DNA from: Allobosea sp039673065
GTDB taxonomy: Bacteria > Pseudomonadota > Alphaproteobacteria > Rhizobiales > Beijerinckiaceae
Direction: 5' to 3'
Length of the DNA: 64,000 nt
Assembly (NCBI RefSeq): GCF_039673065.1
Contig: NZ_JBDJKW010000006.1
Location: 186,001-250,000, forward strand
Shown here: piece after piece, positions 42,483 to 51,081 of the stretch
How the letters are laid out: every line of letters begins with the position of its first letter
Position numbering within the stretch: position 1 is the stretch's first letter
Position numbers and translations under genes: made by a program
The notes under the pieces: generated by a model
The model's input: the letters and a program-made list of their open reading frames with translations, nothing else
Databases searched by the model: none
What the model was told of the DNA's origin: nothing

Positions 42483-43251
42483 CGAAACGCGCTCCCTGCT
42501 CGCCGAAGATCAGGTCGCGGATGCGGCCCGTGCAGCGGTGGAATTCCGGATGGCCCGAGAGGGAGAAGTCGCGCGGACGCGGCAGGTCGACATCGATGAT
42601 CTCGGCGATCCGCCCGGGCCGCGGCGACATCACCACGACGCGGTCGGCCAGGATCACCGCCTCGGGAATCGAGTGGGTGACGAAGAGGATGGTCTTGGGC
42701 GTGCTCGACCAGATCTTCAGCAATTCGATCGTCATGATCTCGCGCGTCAGCGCGTCGAGCGCGCCGAAGGGCTCGTCCATCAGCAGGATGTCGGGATCGT
42801 GCACCAGCGCCCGGCAGATCGCGGCGCGCTGCTGCATGCCGCCGGAGAGCTGGCGCGGGCGATGCTCGGCGAAGTCGGCGATGCCGGCGACCGCGAGCAG
42901 CTCCTTCGCCCGGCGCCTCGCCGTCTCGTCGGCCCGGCCCATGATGGTGGAGGGGAACATCACGTTTTCCATGATGGTCGCCCAGGGCAGGAGCGTCGGC
43001 GCCTGGAAGACGATGCCGGTGTCCTGGCGCGGCGCGGTCACCCGCTCGCCGCGGATCGCGATGCTGCCCTCGGTCGGCGGCACCAGCCCCGAGACCAGCC
43101 GCAGCAGCGTGGACTTGCCGCAGCCGGAGGGGCCGACCAGCGTGACGATCTCGCGATCCTTCACCGTCAGGTCGACGCCCTGGAGCGCCCTCACCCCGCC
43201 CGTGCCGCCGACGGCGCCGAAGACCTGGCCGGCCTGTCTGATCTCGATCAT
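42469..43251 (-). CDS. ABC transporter ATP-binding protein (SsuB/TauB-like)
   Basis: This 260-aa ATPase has Walker A GPSGCGKST (40-48), signature LSGGMQ (135-140) and Walker B ILLMDE (155-160), with the downstream His in VTHSIPEA. It energises the importer together with the neighbouring permease and binding protein. Confidence 0.93.
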   Translation of the reverse strand: MIEIRQAGQVFGAVGGTGGVRALQGVDLTVKDREIVTLVGPSGCGKSTLLRLVSGLVPPTEGSIAIRGERVTAPRQDTGIVFQAPTLLPWATIMENVMFPSTIMGRADETARRRAKELLAVAGIADFAEHRPRQLSGGMQQRAAICRALVHDPDILLMDEPFGALDALTREIMTIELLKIWSSTPKTILFVTHSIPEAVILADRVVVMSPRPGRIAEIIDVDLPRPRDFSLSGHPEFHRCTGRIRDLIFGEQGARFDVEH

Positions 43252-43288
43252 GCGCAGGCCTCCGCTGCCGTCGCCATGGGCAGGGCCG

Positions 43289-44296
43289 TCACTGGCCGGC
43301 CGGGAGGAAGGACATGTCCACCGCGGTCTGCGGATCGACCTTGGGATCGAGCCCCTGCGCCTGCGCCACGACCTCATAGGTCTTGGCGAGGCGCTCGGCG
43401 GTGATCCCGCCCGTGCCGGCCTGCTTGGCGTGGTCGGTGAAGATGAAGCCGAGCGTCGCCTTGAGGCTGCCGAGGCAATCGTCGAGATCGACCTGCTGGT
43501 TGGCCTTCACATGCGCCTCGCACGTCGCCTGCGGATTGTCGCGTGCCGCCTCCCAGGCCTCGCGCGTCGCCTTCATGAAGCCGCGCAGCATCTCGGGCCG
43601 CTTGGCGATCGTGCCCTCGGTGGTGTGGAAGGCGAGCGAGTAGATCGCGAAGCCGGCCTCGACGAAGGGCAGATAGGCCAGTTCCTTGCCGGCCTTCTGC
43701 GCCTGCTTGTTCTGGTAGTAGAAATTCGTGGAGTAGGACGGGATCGCATCGACCTTGCCGGCGATCAGCAGCGGCCCCATGGCCGAGCCGTCGACCGTCA
43801 CCCATTCGATCTTGTTCGGGTCGGTCTTGGCCGCGGCGGCGACGGCCGGAAAATAGAGCCTGTGGCTGTTGCCGGGCGTGATGCCGATCTTCTTGCCTTC
43901 GAGCCCGGAGAAGTTGGTGATGCCGGAATCCTTGCGCACGAACAGCGAATGCGGCGAGTGGGCATAGACCGCGCCGATCATCTTCAGCGGCACAGAGCTG
44001 CGCTGGCGGGCGGTGAACAGCGCGGAGATGTCGGCCATGCCGATATCGGCGGCGCCGCCCGCGACCTTGCTCAGCGTATCGCCCGAGCCGTTGCCGCGGC
44101 TGATGCGCAGCGTGATGCCGTTGCGCTGGTAGATGCCCGAGGCGATGCCGGCGTAATAGGGCGCGTAATCGCCGGTCGGGATCCAGTCCAGCATCAGGTG
44201 GACATTCTCGGCGGCCCGGGCCGCACCGGTCGCGGCGCCGAGCGCCATCGCGGCTCCGACCGCGGCCGTCATCACGGTCGACGTGAACTTCAACAT
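43289..44296 (-). CDS. NMT1/THI5-like ABC substrate-binding protein
   Basis: This 335-aa protein has a Sec signal (FTSTVMTAAVGAAMALGAATGAARA) and a type II binding fold beginning VHLMLDWIPTGDYAPYYAG, which is typical of NMT1-family proteins that bind pyrimidine or other small N-heterocycles. I chose ATG 44296 because AAGGA lies 8 nt upstream. ATG 44305 would leave the Shine-Dalgarno adjacent to the start. It is the first gene of the importer-amidohydrolase operon. Confidence 0.88.
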   Translation of the reverse strand: MLKFTSTVMTAAVGAAMALGAATGAARAAENVHLMLDWIPTGDYAPYYAGIASGIYQRNGITLRISRGNGSGDTLSKVAGGAADIGMADISALFTARQRSSVPLKMIGAVYAHSPHSLFVRKDSGITNFSGLEGKKIGITPGNSHRLYFPAVAAAAKTDPNKIEWVTVDGSAMGPLLIAGKVDAIPSYSTNFYYQNKQAQKAGKELAYLPFVEAGFAIYSLAFHTTEGTIAKRPEMLRGFMKATREAWEAARDNPQATCEAHVKANQQVDLDDCLGSLKATLGFIFTDHAKQAGTGGITAERLAKTYEVVAQAQGLDPKVDPQTAVDMSFLPAGQ

Positions 44297-44379
44297 GGCG
44301 ATCATCCTTTTCCGGTTCCCCTTGCCCTTCAGAAGGAACGGTGGAGCCGATCAAATCAAATACCAATTTTTCGCGAAAG

Positions 44380-44396
44380 CATAAGGGCGTGTTATG
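44380..44396. promoter_or_regulatory. LysR box CATAA-N7-TTATG, importer operon
   Basis: CATAAGGGCGTGTTATG lies 84 nt upstream of the importer binding-protein start and just past the end of the LysR gene. Its arms and 7-nt spacing are identical to the site in front of lysR. Confidence 0.7.
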
Positions 44397-44427
44397 CCTT
44401 CATGCCCGCGCGCTCCCGATCGACGGC

Positions 44428-45339
44428 TCACCCGGCCTCGCCATCCTCGGGAAAGGCCTTCAGCAGCGACTGCAGGTCGGCCACGAAGCGGCGGGCGATG
44501 CGCGACAGCGGCTCGACCCGCGACGAGAGCAGATGCGGGCGCGTCGCGGTCTTCGGCACCAGCGGGCGCGAGCGGATGTTCGGCCAGGCATCGTCCATCA
44601 GCACGAAATCGTCGACCACCGCCACGCCGCCCCCGGCCTGGACCAGGCAGCAGGCATTGGGCGTGAAGCGCACCTGCGCATTGAAGCGGATCGGCTGCGG
44701 CGCGCCGCCCAGCGCCCGCCCGACCACCACGCCATAGGGGGTCTGCGAGCCGTAGCCGATGATCGGATAGGGCACGAGGTCGACCGGCTTCACCACGCGC
44801 TTGGCCTCGAGCGGATGCCCGGCCGGGAAGATCACCCGCAGGCGCCCCTCGGCGATCTGCACCGCCTTGACCGTCGGATCGTCCACCGCCATCGACGTCA
44901 CCGCGAGATCGGCGCGATGGCTGGCGATGCGGGCGATCAGCTCCGACAGGGTCAGGATCTCGAACTCGACCCGCACCTCGGGATGGGCATGGCGGAAGCG
45001 CGCCACCGCCTTGGGCACCAGCATGTGGCCAACACTCGGGCTCGCCACCAGCCGGATCGAGCCCGCCCCGCCGCGGCGCAATTCGTCGGCGAGTTCGTTC
45101 ACCCGCGTCACGCCCTGATGCACCTGCTCGACCTCGGCGAAGAGCATGCGCGCCTCCGGCGTCGGCTGGACCCTGCCCTTTACCCGCTCGAACAGGGTCA
45201 GCCCGAGCCGGTCCTCGGTATAGGAGAGCAGCCGGCTGATCGCGGGCTGGGAGACCGAGAGCAGGCGCGCCGCGCCGCTGATCGAGCCTGTCGCCATCAC
45301 GGCGCGAAACATCTCGATCTGCCGCAGATTCATCGCCAT
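44428..45339 (-). CDS. LysR-family regulator of the cyclic-amide island
   Basis: This 303-aa protein begins MAMNLRQIEMFRAVMATGSISGAARLLSVSQPAISRLLSY, the LysR helix-turn-helix, followed by an effector domain. It is divergent from the D-carbamoylase gene and upstream of the importer operon. Three CATAA-N7-TTATR sites with T-N11-A spacing lie at its own and two other promoters, making it the probable activator or repressor of the whole island. Confidence 0.88.
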   Translation of the reverse strand: MAMNLRQIEMFRAVMATGSISGAARLLSVSQPAISRLLSYTEDRLGLTLFERVKGRVQPTPEARMLFAEVEQVHQGVTRVNELADELRRGGAGSIRLVASPSVGHMLVPKAVARFRHAHPEVRVEFEILTLSELIARIASHRADLAVTSMAVDDPTVKAVQIAEGRLRVIFPAGHPLEAKRVVKPVDLVPYPIIGYGSQTPYGVVVGRALGGAPQPIRFNAQVRFTPNACCLVQAGGGVAVVDDFVLMDDAWPNIRSRPLVPKTATRPHLLSSRVEPLSRIARRFVADLQSLLKAFPEDGEAG

Positions 45340-45343
45340 CGCT

Positions 45344-45360
45344 CATAACCCTCCCTTATG
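45344..45360. promoter_or_regulatory. LysR box CATAA-N7-TTATG, lysR/D-carbamoylase region
   Basis: CATAACCCTCCCTTATG lies 4 nt upstream of the lysR start codon on its strand and 94 nt before the D-carbamoylase start. The position suggests autorepression and control of the divergent gene. Confidence 0.7.
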
Positions 45361-45454
45361 GCTGGCGCGGAAATTAGCATATGCTTGTTGTGGAAGCACT
45401 CGCTTAGATTGGCGCCGGGCCGCGAGGCCACGCTTTGCCAGGGAGTCTTCATCC

Positions 45455-46393
45455 ATGCCGCGCCTTCTCACCGTCGCTGCAGCGCAGCTCGGCCCGATCC
45501 AGAAGGCCGAAGACCGTCCCGCCGTGGTGGCCCGGATGATCGCGCTGATGCGCGCCGCCAAGGCGCGCGGCGCGGATTTCATCGTCTATCCGGAGCTGGC
45601 GCTGACCACCTTCTTCCCGCGCTGGTATTACGAGGACCGCGCCGAGGCCGAGCGCTGGTTCGAGCGGCGCATGCCCGGCCCGCAGACGCAGCCGCTCTTC
45701 GATACGGCGCGCGAGCTCGGCATGGCCATGAGCTTCGGTTATGCCGAGCTGACCCCGGAAGGCCGGCGCTTCAACACCTCGATCCTGGTCGACCGCAGCG
45801 GCGCCATCGTCGGCAAGTACCGCAAGGTCCATCTGCCGGGCCATGCCGAGCATGACCCGACCCGGGCGCACCAGCATCTCGAGAAGCGCTATTTCGAGCC
45901 GGGCGATCTCGGCTTCCCGGTCTGGGAGTTCGAGGGCGGGCTCGTGGGCATGGCGATCTGCAACGACCGGCGCTGGCCCGAGACCTATCGCGTCATGGGC
46001 CTGCAGGGCGTCGAGATGGTCGTGCTCGGCTACAACACGCCGACCGCCAACGGCCATTCCCGCGCCGAGACGCTGGAGGACCGGATGTTCCACAACCGGC
46101 TCTCGGTGCAGGCCGGCGCCTATCAGAACTCGACCTGGGTCGTCGCCGTCGCCAAGGCGGGCATCGAGGACGGCCATCATCTCTTCGGCGGCACGCTGAT
46201 CGCCGGGCCGGACGGCAAGATCGTCGGCGAGCTCGATCACGAGGAGGACGGCCTGCTCGTCCACGCCTGCGATCTCGACGCCACCCGCTTCGGCAAGGAG
46301 ACGATGTTCAACTTCGCCGCCCATCGCCGTGTCGAGCATTACGGCCTGATCACGCAGCGCGCCGGGGTCGGCGCGCCACTCGGTCGCCGCTGA
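45455..46393 (+). CDS. N-carbamoyl-D-amino-acid hydrolase
   Basis: This 312-aa nitrilase-superfamily enzyme has the catalytic triad Glu47 (YPELALTTFFPRW), Lys124 (KYRKVHLPGH) and Cys169 (ICNDRRWPE). Sequence and length closely follow the Agrobacterium D-carbamoylase, including HLEKRYFEPGDLGFPV and the C-terminal HYGLI. It hydrolyses N-carbamoyl-D-amino acids to D-amino acids, CO2 and NH3. It is divergent from the LysR gene and followed by a strong terminator. The DadA-like oxidase at 12.5 kb could use its products. Confidence 0.94.
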   Translation: MPRLLTVAAAQLGPIQKAEDRPAVVARMIALMRAAKARGADFIVYPELALTTFFPRWYYEDRAEAERWFERRMPGPQTQPLFDTARELGMAMSFGYAELTPEGRRFNTSILVDRSGAIVGKYRKVHLPGHAEHDPTRAHQHLEKRYFEPGDLGFPVWEFEGGLVGMAICNDRRWPETYRVMGLQGVEMVVLGYNTPTANGHSRAETLEDRMFHNRLSVQAGAYQNSTWVVAVAKAGIEDGHHLFGGTLIAGPDGKIVGELDHEEDGLLVHACDLDATRFGKETMFNFAAHRRVEHYGLITQRAGVGAPLGRR

Positions 46394-46420
46394 GCGGTCT
46401 CCTCCGCGACGGCGCTCCTG

Positions 46421-46452
46421 GGCCCGGCCTCCGCGCGAGGCCGGGCCTTTTT
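46421..46452 (+). terminator. Rho-independent terminator after the D-carbamoylase gene
   Basis: An 11-bp stem (46421-46431 with 46437-46447), 5-nt loop and TTTTT (46448-46452) give the clearest intrinsic terminator in the window. It ends 10 nt before the convergent nrdB stop. Confidence 0.88.
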
Positions 46453-46462
46453 CGTCGGCGGC

Positions 46463-47581
46463 TCACTCCCAGCTGAGCGCGCCGCCGTTCTGGTATTCGA
46501 TCACCCTGGTCTCGAAGAAGTTCTTCTCCTTCTTCAGGTCCATCGCTTCGCTCATCCACGGGAACGGGTTCTCGGTCTCGGCGAAAACGGGAGAAAGCCC
46601 GAGCTGGGCGCAGCGGCGGTTGGCGATGAAATGCATGTACTGCTCGCACAGCGCCGCGTTCAGGCCCAAAAAGCCCCTCGGCATGGTGTCGCGACCGTAA
46701 GCCGCCTCGAGTTCGGCCGCTTCCTTGAGCATGCCGCGCACTTCGTCCTGGAAGACCTTTGTCCAGAGATGCGGGTTCTCGATCTTGATCTGGTTGATCA
46801 CGTCGATGCCGAAGTTCAGGTGGATCGACTCGTCGCGCAGGATGTACTGGTACTGCTCGGCGATGCCGACCATCTTGTTGCGCCGGCCGAGCGAGAGGAT
46901 CTGCGCGAAGCCGGTGTAGAACCACATCCCCTCGAAGATGACGTAGAAGGTGATCAGGTCGCGCAGCAGCGCCTGGTCGTTTTCCGGCGTGCCCGTCCTG
47001 AAGTCCGGATCCTCGATGTTCTGGGTATGCTTCAGCGCCCAGGCCGCCTTGTCGGTGATCGAGGGCACCTCGCGATACATGTTGAACAGCTCGCCCTCGT
47101 CGAGGCCGAGGCTCTCGACGATGTACTGGAAGGTGTGCGTGTGGATCGCCTCCTCGAAGGCCTGGCGCAGCAGGTACTGCCGGCATTCCGGGTTGGTGAG
47201 GTGGCGATAGATCGCCAGCACGATGTTGTTGGCGACGAGGCTCTCAGAGGCCGCGAAGAAGCCGAGATTGCGCTTGAGCATGCGCCGCTCGTCCTCGGAC
47301 AGCCCGTCTTTCGATTTCCACAGCGCGATGTCGGCCTGCATCGAGACCTCGGTCGGCATCCAGTGGTTGTTGCAGCCGGAGAGGTATTTCTCCCAGGCCC
47401 ATTTGTACTTGAGCGGCAGGAGCTGGTTCACGTCGGCACGGCAATTGATCATCCGCTTCTCGTCGACGCTGACGCGGCCGCCGTGGCGGTCGATCTCGCC
47501 GAGCCCGGTGGGGGCGGTAGAGGCGTTGACGAGGACGGGATTGGCGGCGGGCGCCGGCTTGGTGTCGGACCAGTCGAGCAT
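46463..47581 (-). CDS. nrdB: Ribonucleoside-diphosphate reductase beta subunit, class Ic type
   Basis: This 372-aa R2 protein has all six metal ligands: Glu113, Glu144, His147, Glu217, Glu251 and His254, with the same spacings as E. coli R2. The position of the radical tyrosine (four residues after His147) is Phe151. The first ligand is Glu instead of Asp. Both features define class Ic subunits such as that of Chlamydia, which use a Mn(IV)/Fe(III) cofactor instead of a tyrosyl radical. It works with NrdA (gene upstream) to make deoxynucleotides. The start at 47581 follows a 236-nt gap containing a large inverted repeat. Confidence 0.92.
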   Translation of the reverse strand: MLDWSDTKPAPAANPVLVNASTAPTGLGEIDRHGGRVSVDEKRMINCRADVNQLLPLKYKWAWEKYLSGCNNHWMPTEVSMQADIALWKSKDGLSEDERRMLKRNLGFFAASESLVANNIVLAIYRHLTNPECRQYLLRQAFEEAIHTHTFQYIVESLGLDEGELFNMYREVPSITDKAAWALKHTQNIEDPDFRTGTPENDQALLRDLITFYVIFEGMWFYTGFAQILSLGRRNKMVGIAEQYQYILRDESIHLNFGIDVINQIKIENPHLWTKVFQDEVRGMLKEAAELEAAYGRDTMPRGFLGLNAALCEQYMHFIANRRCAQLGLSPVFAETENPFPWMSEAMDLKKEKNFFETRVIEYQNGGALSWE

Positions 47582-47622
47582 GGCGGTGTTCCGTTCTGAA
47601 GCTAAAAGCTTGAAGGTGAGGC

Positions 47623-47776
47623 GCGGGGAACCCCTCTCCTGGAAGGAGAGGGGCAGGGGTGAGGTGTTCGGACCGGAAACGTCAGCTTGAATCCGACCGC
47701 GCCGTCGGGGTCCGCGCCGCTGGTCCAGGGGCCTACCCCTCACCCTGCCCTCTCCCTCCGGGAGAGGGTTCCCCGC
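47623..47776. repeat. Large imperfect inverted repeat between nrdA and nrdB
   Basis: The left arm (47623-47664) and right arm (47738-47776) are near-perfect inverted copies of a roughly 40-bp unit that itself contains a small hairpin (CTCTCC...GGAGAG) next to GGGTGAGG. The look is that of a dispersed intergenic palindromic element common in GC-rich proteobacteria. It lies in the nrdAB transcript and may affect its stability or the subunit ratio. Confidence 0.7.
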
Positions 47777-47817
47777 GGACGCGTTGTCGGACGTCGCAAG
47801 AAACGGCGACCAGTGAA

Positions 47818-50736
47818 TTACTGACACGCCTCGCAGCTCGGATCGTCGAGCGAGCAGGCGCTGGGCGCGGCCATGCCGTTCTCCAGCGGGATATCGACGA
47901 TGATCGGCGCCGCAACCCTGGCCGCCGCCGGCATCGTGGCCGCGACCGCGTTGAGCTTGCCGTCCGTGCCCTTCAGCGTCGATTTCTCGACATGCGTCGC
48001 CGAGAGCGCGCGCAGGTAATAGGTCGTCTTGAGGCCGAGCCGCCAGGCGAGCCGATAGGCCTCGTCGAGCTTCTTGCCCGAGGGCTGCGCCATGTAGAGG
48101 TTCAGCGACTGCCCCTGGTCGATCCATTTCTGGCGGCGCGCCGCGGCGCGGAGCAGCCATTCGGTCGGGATCTCGAAGGATGTCGCGTAGAGCGCCTTGA
48201 GGTCGGCCGGCACGCGATCGATCTGGCTGACTTTGCCGTCATAGTATTTCAGATCCGAGACCATGACCTCGTCCCACAGCCCGCGCGCCTTGAGGTCGTG
48301 GACCAGCCCGGCATTCACCACCGTGAAGTCGCCCGACATGTTCGCCTTGACGTAGAGCTGGCTGTAGCTCGGCTCGATCGACTGCGAGACGCCGACGATG
48401 TTGGAGATCGTCGCGGTCGGCGCGATCGCCATCGTGTTGGAGTTGCGCATGCCGATGGTCTTCACCCGCTCGCGCAGGGCCTCCCAGTCGAGCGTCGCCG
48501 AGCGATCCAGCTCGACATCGCCGTCGCGGGCCTCCGCCAGAATGTCGAGCGAGTCGATCGGCAGGATGCCCTTCGACCAGAGCGAGCCCTCGAACGAGGC
48601 GTAGCGCCCGCGTTCGGCGGCGAGATCGACCGAGGCCGAGATCGCGTGGAAGCTCACCGCCTCCATGGACGTGTCGGCGAAGGCCACTGCCTCTTCGGAT
48701 GCCGTCGGCAAGCGCAGGGTCTGGAGTGCGTCCTGGAAGCCCATGATGCCGAGGCCGACCGGGCGATGGCGCAGGTTCGAGCGGCGCGCCTCGGGGATGG
48801 TGTAGAAGTTGATGTCGACGACATTGTCGAGCATCCGCATCGCGGTCGTCACGGTGCGCGCCAGCCGGGCCTGATCGAGCCCTTCCGCCGTCACATGCGC
48901 CGCGAGATTGACCGAGCCGAGATTGCAGACCGCGACCTCGTCGGCCGAGGTATTCAGCGTGATCTCGGTGCAGAGATTCGAGGAATGCACCACCCCGGCA
49001 TGCTGCTGCGGCGAGCGCAGATTGCAGGCGTCCTTGAAGGTGATCCAGGGATGGCCGGTCTCGAACAGCATGGTCAGCATCTTGCGCCAGAGATCGACCG
49101 CCTTGATGCGCTTGAACACCTTGACCTGGCCGGCGGCGGCCTTCGCCTCATAGGTCTCGTAGGCCGCCTTGAACGGCTTGCCGTAGAGGTCGTGCAGCTC
49201 CGGCACCTCGTCGGGCGAGAACAGCGTCCAGTCGGCGCCGGCCTCCACCCGCTGCATGAACAGGTCGGGGATCCAGTTCGCCGTGTTCATGTCGTGGGTG
49301 CGGCGGCGCTCGTCGCCGGTGTTCTTCCTGAGGTCGAGGAACTCCTCGATGTCGACATGCCAGGTTTCGAGATAGGCGCAGACCGCGCCCTTCCTCTTGC
49401 CGCCCTGGTTGACCGCGATCGCCGTGTCGTTGGCGACCTTCAGGAACGGCACCACGCCCTGGCTCTCGCCATTGGTGCCCTTGATATGGGCGCCGAGGCC
49501 CCTGACCGGCGTCCAGTCATTGCCGAGCCCGCCGGAATACTTCGCCAGCAGCGCATTGTCCTTCACCGCCTTGAATATGCCGTCGAGATCGTCGGCGACG
49601 GTGGTCAGGAAGCAGGAGGAAAGCTGCGGGCGCAGCGTGCCGGAATTGAACAGCGTCGGCGTCGAGGCCATGAAATCGAAGGAGGACAGCAGATCGTAGA
49701 ATTCGATCGCCCGCGCCTCGCGGTCGATCTCGCGCAGCGCCAGCCCCATGGCGACGCGCATGAAGAAGGCCTGCGGCAGCTCGAAGCGATTGCCCCGGAC
49801 ATGCAGGAAATAGCGGTCGTAGAGCGTCTGGAAGCCGAGATAGTCGAACTGGAGATCGCGCTCCGGCTTCAGCGCCGCCGCGATGCGGGCGAGGTCGAAG
49901 CGGCCGAGCTCGGGATCGATCAGCTCGTTGGCGATACCGACCTTGAGATAGCCGGCGAAGTAATCGCCATAGCGCCCGGCCATCTCGCCCTGCGTCGCCT
50001 GCTCGGGCCGGCCGTGCACGAAGCTCAGCGCCTCGCGCCGCAGCTTGTCGAGCAGCAGCCGCGCCGAGACCTTCGCATAGTTCGGCTCAGCTTCGATCAG
50101 CGTCCGCGCCGCGAGGATCGGCGCCAGCGCCAGTTCGTCGAGCGAGATGCCGTCATAGAGGTTGCGGCGCGCCTCGCTCAGCACCGGCTCGGCCGATACC
50201 CCGTCCAGCCCGGCGCAGGCCTCGCGCACCACCTTGTCGAGGCGCGCGACGTCGAGCGGCACCAGCGTGCCGTCCGCGAGCGTCATGCGCAGCGTCGGGG
50301 CGGCCTGCGCCGCCGGCTTCGCCTCGGCCTGTGCCCTGGCGCGCTCCTGCGCCCGCTCCTCGCGATAGAGCACATAGGCGCGGGCGACCTTGTGATGCCC
50401 GCCGCGCATCAGCGCCAGCTCGACCTGGTCCTGCACGTCCTCGATATGGAAGGTGCGGCCCTCGGCGGCCCGGCGGGTCAGGCCGGAGACCACCTGCTCG
50501 GTCAGCTCGGCGACGACGTCGTGGATGCGCCGCGAGGCGGCAGCGTTGGACCCCTCGACCGCGAGGAATGCCTTGGTCAGCGCCAGCGTGATCTTGGCCG
50601 GGTCGAAGGGCGTCACCCCGCCGCTGCGGCGGATGACCTGGTAGCCGGGCTCGCGCACACCCTGTGCGGCAAGCGGCACCGGGGCGGTGGCGGGCGGCGA
50701 AGCGGCGGGCCGCTCGGCGTCGAGAGAAAGAGACAT
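47818..50736 (-). CDS. nrdA: Ribonucleoside-diphosphate reductase alpha subunit
   Basis: This 972-aa R1 protein has two N-terminal ATP-cone-like regions (about residues 30-130 and 145-235). Active-site Cys375 (SSCFL), thiyl Cys589 (SNLCTEI, with Asn and Glu) and Cys604 (VCNLGSVNLA) are present, as is a C-terminal Cys-X2-Cys (CEACQ) that shuttles electrons from thioredoxin/glutaredoxin. ATG 50736 is preferred over TTG 50742. The 5' leader contains a cobalamin riboswitch, so the subunit is predicted to be switched off when B12 is plentiful. Confidence 0.94.
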   Translation of the reverse strand: MSLSLDAERPAASPPATAPVPLAAQGVREPGYQVIRRSGGVTPFDPAKITLALTKAFLAVEGSNAAASRRIHDVVAELTEQVVSGLTRRAAEGRTFHIEDVQDQVELALMRGGHHKVARAYVLYREERAQERARAQAEAKPAAQAAPTLRMTLADGTLVPLDVARLDKVVREACAGLDGVSAEPVLSEARRNLYDGISLDELALAPILAARTLIEAEPNYAKVSARLLLDKLRREALSFVHGRPEQATQGEMAGRYGDYFAGYLKVGIANELIDPELGRFDLARIAAALKPERDLQFDYLGFQTLYDRYFLHVRGNRFELPQAFFMRVAMGLALREIDREARAIEFYDLLSSFDFMASTPTLFNSGTLRPQLSSCFLTTVADDLDGIFKAVKDNALLAKYSGGLGNDWTPVRGLGAHIKGTNGESQGVVPFLKVANDTAIAVNQGGKRKGAVCAYLETWHVDIEEFLDLRKNTGDERRRTHDMNTANWIPDLFMQRVEAGADWTLFSPDEVPELHDLYGKPFKAAYETYEAKAAAGQVKVFKRIKAVDLWRKMLTMLFETGHPWITFKDACNLRSPQQHAGVVHSSNLCTEITLNTSADEVAVCNLGSVNLAAHVTAEGLDQARLARTVTTAMRMLDNVVDINFYTIPEARRSNLRHRPVGLGIMGFQDALQTLRLPTASEEAVAFADTSMEAVSFHAISASVDLAAERGRYASFEGSLWSKGILPIDSLDILAEARDGDVELDRSATLDWEALRERVKTIGMRNSNTMAIAPTATISNIVGVSQSIEPSYSQLYVKANMSGDFTVVNAGLVHDLKARGLWDEVMVSDLKYYDGKVSQIDRVPADLKALYATSFEIPTEWLLRAAARRQKWIDQGQSLNLYMAQPSGKKLDEAYRLAWRLGLKTTYYLRALSATHVEKSTLKGTDGKLNAVAATMPAAARVAAPIIVDIPLENGMAAPSACSLDDPSCEACQ

Positions 50737-50817
50737 CGGCAATCAACCCCAAGATTGAGGGTCGGAAAGGCCGAGCGGAGGCATGGAGAGGGCGCATGTC
50801 GGCCCATCGAGGCCCGC

Positions 50818-50880
50818 GACCTGCCAGCGCACCACCGGGACACCCCGCCCGAGGACGTAAACTCAGGTCGCTGGCAGGTC
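50818..50880 (-). promoter_or_regulatory. Expression platform: alternative 12-bp stem of the nrdA riboswitch
   Basis: The 3' strand of the riboswitch (50869-50880) is perfectly complementary over 12 bp to a downstream segment (50818-50829). In the nrdA transcript this stem would compete with closing of the aptamer. A weak terminator-like dyad (GGCCGA 50799-50804, TCGGCC 50769-50774, then UUUCC) follows. The stem is seen, the switch mechanism is inferred. Confidence 0.6.
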
Positions 50881-51030
50881 TCCTGGCTCGCGGGTCGTCG
50901 CGTCGGGCCCCGTCTTCCCAAGGCCTCGCGGCCTCAGTGACATGATAGTGGCTCGACACTCGCCGCTGACAGTTGCGGGGGCAGCGCCGGCTTCGCACCG
51001 GCTTCCCTCTTAGCTCCCGATCTTGCGATT
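50869..51030 (-). ncRNA. Cobalamin (adenosylcobalamin) riboswitch upstream of nrdA
   Basis: Read on the minus strand, the leader has the conserved cobalamin aptamer blocks: AGAGGGAAGCCGGTGCGA near 51002-51012, the GCTGCCCCCGCAACTG block (50970-50985), TCACTG, TTGGGAAG and the 3' box AGCCAGGAGACCTGCC (50873-50888). The aptamer lies about 130 nt before nrdA. Such switches normally turn off B12-independent enzymes when B12 is present. Confidence 0.93.
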
Positions 51031-51045
51031 CGAGAGACCATCGAC

Positions 51046-51081
51046 ACCTATATCTAGTATCTCCATCCCCTTCCCTGTCAA
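51046..51081 (-). promoter_or_regulatory. Putative nrdA promoter
   Basis: On the minus strand a perfect TTGACA (51076-51081) is followed by an A/T-rich segment (51046-51060, including TACTAG and TAGATA) just before the riboswitch. The exact -10 is not clear. The rest of the gap up to the asnB start (51082-51267) shows no gene. An A/T-rich GTTAACATATG near 51199 may belong to the asnB promoter. Confidence 0.5.

Noticed and set aside
37424..46393. Rut-type or reductive uracil degradation operon
   Set aside because: No rutA-like oxygenase or dihydropyrimidine dehydrogenase is present. The D-carbamoylase and deaminase-like enzyme fit a broader cyclic-amide pathway.
47659..50940. 1093-codon open frame on the plus strand across nrdA
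   Set aside because: It is antisense to nrdA with all its catalytic motifs, spans the riboswitch and intergenic repeat, and has an Arg/Asp/Leu-rich, non-protein-like composition.
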